Source: Komagataeibacter xylinus (lineage in GTDB: Bacteria; Pseudomonadota; Alphaproteobacteria; Acetobacterales; Acetobacteraceae). From it: DNA of 59,210 nucleotides. Within the stretch, counting starts at the first letter, position 1. Each line of letters begins with the position of its first letter. Made by a program: the position numbers and the translations under genes. The stretch is from assembly GCF_004302915.1 (NCBI RefSeq), contig NZ_QQBI01000019.1:1-59210 (forward strand), read 5' to 3'. This document shows, piece after piece, positions 53,428 through 59,210 of the stretch. The notes below the pieces were generated by a model, which did no database searches, was not told the DNA's origin, and was given only the letters and a program-made list of their open reading frames with translations.

Positions 53428-56292
53428 ATGACCGCGTATGACGCCGGCACCAGTGACGCCGCCAATCCGCTGAAGCAGATGGCCCGCCTTGGCCAGTCCC
53501 CGTGGCTGGACTTCATCCAGCGCTCCTATACCGAAAGCGGCAGGCTGAAAAAGCTGGTGGAGGAAGACGGGCTGAAAGGGGTCACCTCCAACCCGTCCAT
53601 TTTCCAGAAAGCCATGGGCCACGGCACCGATTACGATCCGCAGATCCGCCAGATCCTTGCCCATCAGATCGTGGATGCCGGAACGCTGTATGAAACACTG
53701 GCGATCCATGACATCCGTGCCGCGGCAAAGGTGCTGCACCCGGTCTATGAACAGACCGCGAAGGTGGATGGCTATGTCAGCCTTGAGGTCTCGCCCTATC
53801 TGGCGCGTGATACCGATGCCACGCTTGCCGAAGCACGGCGGCTGTGGCTTGCGGTGGGGGCACCCAACCTCATGATCAAGATACCCGGCACGGATGAAGG
53901 CGCGCCCGCGGTACAGGCCGCCATCGCCGCCGGGATCAATGTCAACGTCACGCTGCTGTTCTCGCTCAATGCGTACAAGAAGGTAGTGGAAGCCCATATC
54001 GCCGGGCTGGAGGACCGCCTGAGCCGTGGCGAAAGCGTGAAGGGGATCGCAAGCGTCGCTTCCTTCTTCGTCAGCCGCATTGACGTCAAAATTGATAAGG
54101 AAATTGATGATCGTGTCGCGGCAGGTGACAGGGACGCCGCCGCCCTGAAGGCCCTGCGTGGCAAGGTGGCCATTGCCAACGCCAAGCTGGCCTATGAATA
54201 CTGGCAGGGCGTGGTGAAAAGCCCGCGCTGGCAGAAACTGGCGCAGGCAGGCGCCATGCCCCAGCGCCTGTTGTGGGCCAGCACCAGCACGAAGGACAAG
54301 ACGTTCAGCGACGTGCTGTATGTGGACGGCCTGATCGGCCCGGAAACCGTCAACACCATTCCGCCTGCCACCTTTGATGATTTCCGCGATCACGGCAGGG
54401 TCGCCCCGACCCTGACACAGGACGTGGCGGGCGCGCATGCGGTGATCGGCGAAGCCCGGCGCCTTGGCCTTGATCTGGATGGCGTGACCCGGACCCTTGT
54501 GGATGAAGGGGTGCGCGGCTTCGAGGAAGCCTTCGACGCCCTGCTTGGCGCGATTGCCGCCAAGCAGGCGGCGTTCCTTGGCCACAGGCTTACCACCACC
54601 ACGCTCAACCTGCCTGCCGACCTTGATACGGCGGTCAGGGCCGAACTGGAAACATGGCGCACGCAGGGTAACGTCCGCCGCCTGTGGTCAAAGGACGCCA
54701 CGCTGTGGACGGGCCATGACGAGGCAGGCTGGCTGAAATGGCTCAGCATTGTCGATGACCAGTTGCTGGATCTGGCGAAGTTCGAGGAATTCCAGGCCGA
54801 GGTGAAGGCGCGCGGCTTCCGTGACGCGCTGCTGCTGGGCATGGGTGGCTCCAGCCTTGGGCCGGAAGTGCTGTCAGTCACGTTCGGCAAACATGAAGGC
54901 TTCCCCCGCCTGTATGTGCTCGACAGCACCGACCCGCAGCAGATCCGGGATTTTCAGGACAGGATCGACATCAGCAAGACGCTGTTCATCGTCTCGTCCA
55001 AATCCGGCGGCACGCTGGAGCCCAACATCCTCAAGGCCTATTTCTTTGATCAGGCCAGAAAGGTGCTCGGTGACAAGGCCGGGTCGCACTTCATCACCGT
55101 GACCGACCCCGGCTCGCACATGGAAGACGTGGCGAAGAAGGATAAGTTCTGGAAAATCTTCTACGGTAACAAACAGATCGGTGGCCGGTATTCCGTGCTG
55201 TCCGATTTCGGCATGGTGCCCGCAGCCATCGCGGGCCTGCCGCTGAAGCGGCTGCTGGATTCCGCCCTGCGGGGTGAAAAATCCTGCGCGGCCTCCGTCC
55301 CGCCCGCGCAGAACCCCGGCGTGGTGCTTGGCGCGGTGCTCGGCGTGGCAGCCCGCTCGTTTGGCCGCGACAAGATCACGCTGCTGGCATCGCCTGCCAT
55401 ATATGACATGGGCGCCTGGCTGGAACAGTTGCTGGCGGAATCAACGGGCAAGGACGGCCGCGGCCTGATCCCCATTGATGGGGAAACCGCCGGCCCCGCC
55501 TCCGTTTATGGCAAGGACCGCGTGTTCATCTACCTGCGCCTGGGCGAAAAACCGTGTGAGAAACAGGATGCGGCGTTCAAGAAGCTGATCGCGGCGGGGG
55601 AGCCGGTCGTCACCATCGAACTGCATGACCGCTACCAGATTGCCCAGGAATTCTTCCGCTGGGAATTCGCCACCGCCGTCGCCGGTTCGATCATCGGCAT
55701 CAATGCCTTCAACCAGCCCGATGTCGAGGCCTCGAAGATCGAGACCAAGAAGATCACCACTGCCTATAACGAGACTGGCAAGCTCCCGCCTTACGAGCCG
55801 TTCGCCAAGGATGGCCCGTTCGCCTTCTATGCCGACCCCCAAAACGCTGCGGCCCTGAAGGGCGGCACGGCGGAAGCCATCCTGAAGGCCCATTTCGCCC
55901 GGGGCAGGGCAGGCGATTATGTCGCCCTGCTGGCCTATATCGACCGCGACACCGCCACGCGCGAATGGCTCCAGCAGGTGCGGCTGTCGGTGCGTGATGG
56001 GTTGAAACTGGCCACGGCTGCGGAATTCGGCCCGCGTTTCCAGCATTCCACCGGACAGGCCTACAAAGGTGGGCCCAACACGGGCGTATTCGTGCAGATC
56101 ACGTGTGATGACGATGTCAACCTGCCGGTGCCGGGTGAGAAATATACCTTCAGCATCGTGAAGGAAGCCCAGGCCCGTGGGGACCTGGAAGTGCTGGGCG
56201 AACGCGGCCGTCGCGCCCTGCGCGTGCATATCCACGGCGACCTGAAATCCGGCCTTGAAAAACTGGCGCAGGTCATCAAGTCCGCGGTCTGA
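53428..56292 (+). CDS. tal-pgi: Bifunctional transaldolase/glucose-6-phosphate isomerase
   Basis: A 954-residue fusion. Residues about 10-370 are transaldolase, with [13 protein letters not shown] near 52 and the Schiff-base lysine in [11 protein letters not shown] near 150. Residues about 395-950 are glucose-6-phosphate isomerase ([13 protein letters not shown] near 470, [14 protein letters not shown] near 525). The fusion combines two steps that recycle pentose phosphates to glucose-6-phosphate and is known from acetic acid bacteria. It follows tkt by 79 bases and precedes gnd, from which a terminator-like hairpin separates it. Confidence 0.94.
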   Translation: MTAYDAGTSDAANPLKQMARLGQSPWLDFIQRSYTESGRLKKLVEEDGLKGVTSNPSIFQKAMGHGTDYDPQIRQILAHQIVDAGTLYETLAIHDIRAAAKVLHPVYEQTAKVDGYVSLEVSPYLARDTDATLAEARRLWLAVGAPNLMIKIPGTDEGAPAVQAAIAAGINVNVTLLFSLNAYKKVVEAHIAGLEDRLSRGESVKGIASVASFFVSRIDVKIDKEIDDRVAAGDRDAAALKALRGKVAIANAKLAYEYWQGVVKSPRWQKLAQAGAMPQRLLWASTSTKDKTFSDVLYVDGLIGPETVNTIPPATFDDFRDHGRVAPTLTQDVAGAHAVIGEARRLGLDLDGVTRTLVDEGVRGFEEAFDALLGAIAAKQAAFLGHRLTTTTLNLPADLDTAVRAELETWRTQGNVRRLWSKDATLWTGHDEAGWLKWLSIVDDQLLDLAKFEEFQAEVKARGFRDALLLGMGGSSLGPEVLSVTFGKHEGFPRLYVLDSTDPQQIRDFQDRIDISKTLFIVSSKSGGTLEPNILKAYFFDQARKVLGDKAGSHFITVTDPGSHMEDVAKKDKFWKIFYGNKQIGGRYSVLSDFGMVPAAIAGLPLKRLLDSALRGEKSCAASVPPAQNPGVVLGAVLGVAARSFGRDKITLLASPAIYDMGAWLEQLLAESTGKDGRGLIPIDGETAGPASVYGKDRVFIYLRLGEKPCEKQDAAFKKLIAAGEPVVTIELHDRYQIAQEFFRWEFATAVAGSIIGINAFNQPDVEASKIETKKITTAYNETGKLPPYEPFAKDGPFAFYADPQNAAALKGGTAEAILKAHFARGRAGDYVALLAYIDRDTATREWLQQVRLSVRDGLKLATAAEFGPRFQHSTGQAYKGGPNTGVFVQITCDDDVNLPVPGEKYTFSIVKEAQARGDLEVLGERGRRALRVHIHGDLKSGLEKLAQVIKSAV

Positions 56293-56308
56293 TCGCGCGG
56301 CGAAACCG

Positions 56309-56347
56309 CCCCGTCATGACCGGTGGACATGGTGGGGCCTCTTTTTT
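56309..56347 (+). terminator. Possible attenuating terminator between tal-pgi and gnd
   Basis: CCCCGTCATG (56309-56318) pairs with CATGGTGGGG (56328-56337) through eight Watson-Crick and two G-U pairs around a nine-base loop, and CCTC plus six T follow. It lies inside an operon, so partial termination or mRNA end formation is more likely than a full stop. Confidence 0.55.
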
Positions 56348-56408
56348 CACCAGCCCGAATATGGGCCGAGGCGCAGGGCCGGTCCCTGCCACGGGAGCAG
56401 TAAAAATC

Positions 56409-57410
56409 ATGCAGATTGGTATAGTGGGTCTGGGCAAGATGGGCGGCAACATCGCCATCCGCCTGACACGTCACGGGCACGATGTGGTGCTTTATGATCG
56501 TACGCCTGCCGTAATGTCCAAAGTGGCGGAACGGGCCGAGGCTGGAAAAACCGTCTCGTCATCCGGGTTGAAGGACATGGTGACGAAACTGACCGCCGAG
56601 CGGCGGATCATCTGGCTCATGCTGCCCGCAGGCGAGGTTACCGAGGCAGCAGTCAAGGAACTTGGTGGCCTGCTGGGCAAGGGTGATATCCTGATCGACG
56701 GTGGCAACTCCTTCTACAAGGACGATATCCGCCGGGCCGCCGAACTCACGAAAAAGGGCGTTCACTACGTTGATGTCGGCACATCGGGCGGCGTGTGGGG
56801 CCTGGAACGTGGCTACTGCATGATGTACGGCGGCACGAAGGACGCCACCGATCATATCGACCCCATCCTGTCGGCCCTTGCACCCGGGCTTGGCGATATC
56901 CCCCGCACGCCGAACCGTGACAAACCCGGTTTCGACCCGCGCGCCGAACAGGGCTACCTGCATTGCGGGCCTGCGGGTTCAGGCCATTTTGTCAAAATGG
57001 TCCATAACGGCATTGAATACGGCATCATGCAGGCCTTTGCCGAGGGCTTCCATGTCATGAAGTCCAAGAATTCCACCGATCTGCCTGAAAACCAGCGCTT
57101 CGAGCTGAACATGGCCGATATTGCCGAAGTGTGGCGGCGTGGCAGCGTGGTTTCGTCCTGGCTGCTCGACCTTTCGGCATGCGCGCTGGCGGGCAACCCG
57201 GACCTGTCCAATTACAAGGGCGACGTAGCGGATTCCGGTGAAGGCCGCTGGACCATCGAGGCCGCGATTGAAGAAGCCGTGCCCGTTCCGGTGATGACGG
57301 AAGCCCTGTTCACGCGTTTCCGTTCCCGCACAGGCAACAACTTTGCCGAGAAGATGCTGTCTGCCATGCGTTTCGGCTTTGGTGGCCATATCGAAGGCAC
57401 GAACAACTGA
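56409..57410 (+). CDS. gnd: 6-phosphogluconate dehydrogenase, decarboxylating (short form)
   Basis: A 333-residue enzyme that oxidises 6-phosphogluconate to ribulose-5-phosphate. The N-terminal Rossmann motif is [11 protein letters not shown] (residues 4-14), and [14 protein letters not shown] and [20 protein letters not shown] are the substrate-binding signatures. It is the short class (about 330 residues instead of 470), which is often NAD-preferring and is the form known in Gluconobacter and relatives; here the acidic residue in LYDRTP (D32-like position) fits NAD but is not proof. ATG 56409 has a GGAG site; the open frame from 56316 would add an unlikely leader that contains the hairpin. 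Confidence 0.93.
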   Translation: MQIGIVGLGKMGGNIAIRLTRHGHDVVLYDRTPAVMSKVAERAEAGKTVSSSGLKDMVTKLTAERRIIWLMLPAGEVTEAAVKELGGLLGKGDILIDGGNSFYKDDIRRAAELTKKGVHYVDVGTSGGVWGLERGYCMMYGGTKDATDHIDPILSALAPGLGDIPRTPNRDKPGFDPRAEQGYLHCGPAGSGHFVKMVHNGIEYGIMQAFAEGFHVMKSKNSTDLPENQRFELNMADIAEVWRRGSVVSSWLLDLSACALAGNPDLSNYKGDVADSGEGRWTIEAAIEEAVPVPVMTEALFTRFRSRTGNNFAEKMLSAMRFGFGGHIEGTNN

Positions 57411-57516
57411 TGGCGCGCGCCTGATAACCCACCCGGCAGGCCAGACCACGCAGGCACCATAACGACCACGGGCGGCCCGTCGGGTTTTAACGCTAAAGAG
57501 TTCAGGGAGAAGCAAG

Positions 57517-59049
57517 ATGGAGAGCATTGTCGCATCCGCGTCCTCGCAGATTGACGACACGCAGCATGAAAACGTGCCGCGTCGCGGGCCACCGGGGGTA
57601 TTTGTCATATTCGGCGGGGGCGGGGACCTGACGCACCGTCTTCTTGTCCCGGCACTCTACAACCTGGCCAGCGCAGGACTGCTGGACAGCCATTTCTCCA
57701 TCATTGTGGTGGACCGGGCCGATGTCTCGGCAGCCGACCTGCGCCAGAGCTTTCATGATTCCCTGGAAAATTTCGTAACCAGTCGTGGAACCTCTGCCGT
57801 CAGCCTGCATGATGATGTGTGGAAGCGCCTGTCCTCCAGCATCGACTACGTGCGCGGCTCGTTTGAAGATACGGCAACATACGATGCCCTTGCCCAAAAA
57901 ACCGGTAACCAGAACTGTATTTTCTACCTCGCGGTGGCCGCCCGTTTCTTTGGCACGATCGTGGACCAGCTTGGTGTGTCTGGCCTTGCGAAGGAAAGCG
58001 GGAAGACCTTTCGCCGGGTCATTATCGAAAAGCCCTTCGGCAGCGATCTTGCTTCCGCCATTGCGCTGAACGGGCGGCTGCTGCGCACGCTTGACGAAAG
58101 CCAGATTTACCGGATCGACCATTATCTGGGCAAGGAAACGGTGCAGAACATCCTTGCCCTGCGCTTCTCCAACGGTTTTTTCGAGCCTTTGTGGAACCGC
58201 GACAATATCGACCATGTGCAGATCACGGCAGCCGAGACGGTGGGCGTGGAACGGCGCGCCCGGTTTTATGAAAGCACGGGCGCCGTGCGCGACATGGTGC
58301 CCAACCATGTCATGCAGTTGCTGGCCATGACGGCGATGGAAGCGCCCATTTCGTTCGATGCCGATGCGGTGCGTGATGAAAAGACCAAGGTGCTCAAGGC
58401 CATCCATACCGTGCAGCATCATGACGTGGTGCGCGGCCAGTACGCGGCGGGCAGCATCAAGGGGCAGCCCGTTGCAGGCTACCGCGACGAACCCGGCGTG
58501 GACCCGCATTCCCATACCGAGACTTATGTGGCGATGAAACTCATGATCGATAACTGGCGCTGGGCGGGGGTGCCGTTCTATGTGCGCACCGGCAAGCGCC
58601 TGGCCGCGCGCAAGACGGAAATTGCGGTGCATTTCAAGTCGGCACCCTATGCCCTGTTTCGCGACACACCGGTGGACAAGCTGACCCCCAATATCATGCT
58701 TTTGCATATCCAGCCGACCGAAGGGGTGACGTTGCAGTTTTCCGCCAAGATTCCCGGCCCCACGGTGCATCTGGGTGGGGTGCGCATGAAGTTCGACTAT
58801 TCCGAATGGTTCCACGAAGGGCCAAGCACCGGCTACGAAACCCTGCTGTATGACTGCATGATAGGGGATGCGACCCTGTTCCAGCGCGCGGACAATATCG
58901 AGGCCGGATGGCGCGTGGTCCAGCCCGTTCTGGACTGGATGCACGCCCCCGCGGGACTGGATTTCTACGCCGCCGGCAGCGAGGGGCCGAAGGCCGCCGA
59001 TGACCTGCTGGCCCGCGACCACCGGCACTGGCTGAAAATCGGGTCCTGA
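57517..59049 (+). CDS. zwf: Glucose-6-phosphate 1-dehydrogenase
   Basis: A 510-residue enzyme that oxidises glucose-6-phosphate to 6-phosphogluconolactone, the entry to the oxidative pentose phosphate branch. FGGGGDLTHRLLVPALYNLA (residues about 32-51) is the nucleotide-binding block, RIDHYLGKETVQN near residue 200 holds the catalytic histidine region, and the C-terminal substrate domain runs to the end. An N-terminal extension of about 25 residues precedes the conserved part. A GGAGAAG site precedes the ATG. It follows gnd by 106 bases in the same operon. Confidence 0.95.
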   Translation: MESIVASASSQIDDTQHENVPRRGPPGVFVIFGGGGDLTHRLLVPALYNLASAGLLDSHFSIIVVDRADVSAADLRQSFHDSLENFVTSRGTSAVSLHDDVWKRLSSSIDYVRGSFEDTATYDALAQKTGNQNCIFYLAVAARFFGTIVDQLGVSGLAKESGKTFRRVIIEKPFGSDLASAIALNGRLLRTLDESQIYRIDHYLGKETVQNILALRFSNGFFEPLWNRDNIDHVQITAAETVGVERRARFYESTGAVRDMVPNHVMQLLAMTAMEAPISFDADAVRDEKTKVLKAIHTVQHHDVVRGQYAAGSIKGQPVAGYRDEPGVDPHSHTETYVAMKLMIDNWRWAGVPFYVRTGKRLAARKTEIAVHFKSAPYALFRDTPVDKLTPNIMLLHIQPTEGVTLQFSAKIPGPTVHLGGVRMKFDYSEWFHEGPSTGYETLLYDCMIGDATLFQRADNIEAGWRVVQPVLDWMHAPAGLDFYAAGSEGPKAADDLLARDHRHWLKIGS

Positions 59050-59106
59050 CGGGACATGATCCGCGCCTCAACCTGACTAACATGATACTGACAGGAGGAC
59101 ACTTCC

Positions 59107-59210
59107 GTGTCTGATCCCGAAATACGCCTTGTACTGGCCGATGTGGATGGCACACTGGTCACGAAGGACAAGATCCTGACCCCACGCGCCATCCGCGCGG
59201 TCGAGCGCCT
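59107..59210 (+). CDS. HAD-superfamily Cof-type hydrolase, cut by window edge
   Basis: Partial gene with 34 full codons in view, starting at GTG 59107 behind an excellent AGGAGG site (59093-59098). The protein begins VSDPEIRLVLADVDGTLVTK, with DVDGTL being motif I of HAD phosphatases, where the first Asp is the nucleophile. The sequence after it is typical of Cof-type sugar phosphatases. Only 57 bases separate it from zwf, so it belongs to the same operon and may act on a sugar phosphate of the pathway. Confidence 0.8.
   Translation, partial: MSDPEIRLVLADVDGTLVTKDKILTPRAIRAVER

Noticed and set aside
57502-59028. 508-codon minus-strand frame opposite zwf
   Set aside because: Antisense shadow of a clear glucose-6-phosphate dehydrogenase.

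Overview
The window looks like a chromosomal segment of a cellulose-producing acetic acid bacterium, most likely Komagataeibacter (formerly Gluconacetobacter). Three things point there: a single-chain BcsA-BcsB cellulose synthase followed by bcsX, bcsY and bcsC (the layout known as bcs operon II), a fused transaldolase/glucose-6-phosphate isomerase next to gnd and zwf, and a cyanide-insensitive-type bd oxidase. Coding DNA is GC-rich. Several long intergenic stretches (about 4.74-5.58, 37.7-38.2 and 50.2-51.2 kb) are clearly AT-rich. I recognised no tRNA, rRNA, CRISPR array, insertion sequence or phage gene.

Layout. 0-4.8 kb: a LysR regulator divergent from a two-gene Rieske oxygenase/reductase system, then two convergent TetR regulators, one with a damaged or unusual 5' end. 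5.3-17.9 kb: the bcs2 operon with a clear sigma70-type promoter, bcsAB, bcsX (SGNH), bcsY (acyltransferase), bcsC, a further secreted protein joining an arabinofuranosidase-like domain to an SGNH hydrolase, and a strong terminator. 18-26.2 kb: an exported DUF1800/DUF1501 pair, a Tat-exported phospholipase C and a TonB-dependent receptor on opposite strands. 26.3-33.3 kb: small hypothetical proteins, a B12-binding radical SAM protein, an RhlE-type helicase, a periplasmic methyltransferase and a gluconate 5-dehydrogenase-like SDR. 33.3-37.5 kb: a RamB/PccR/ScfR-type regulator divergent from a truncated, motif-poor acetyl-CoA-synthetase-like protein, then a YecD-like hydrolase divergent from its own TetR.

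38.2-46.5 kb is a respiratory and molybdenum cassette: cydA-cydB-DUF2474 (a bd oxidase with a short Q-loop), a nitrate-reductase-associated-type protein, a YdeP-like molybdopterin oxidoreductase, moaA, mobA and fdhD. Cofactor synthesis, enzyme and terminal oxidase are thus encoded together. 46.5-50.2 kb: an esterase, class I fructose-bisphosphate aldolase and a sugar/H+ symporter, the last two sharing a bidirectional terminator.

51.2-59.2 kb is a pentose-phosphate operon: tkt, tal-pgi, gnd, zwf and the start of a HAD phosphatase cut by the window edge. It fits an organism that routes sugar mainly through the pentose phosphate pathway. The sugar phosphates made here also feed UDP-glucose for the cellulose synthase upstream.
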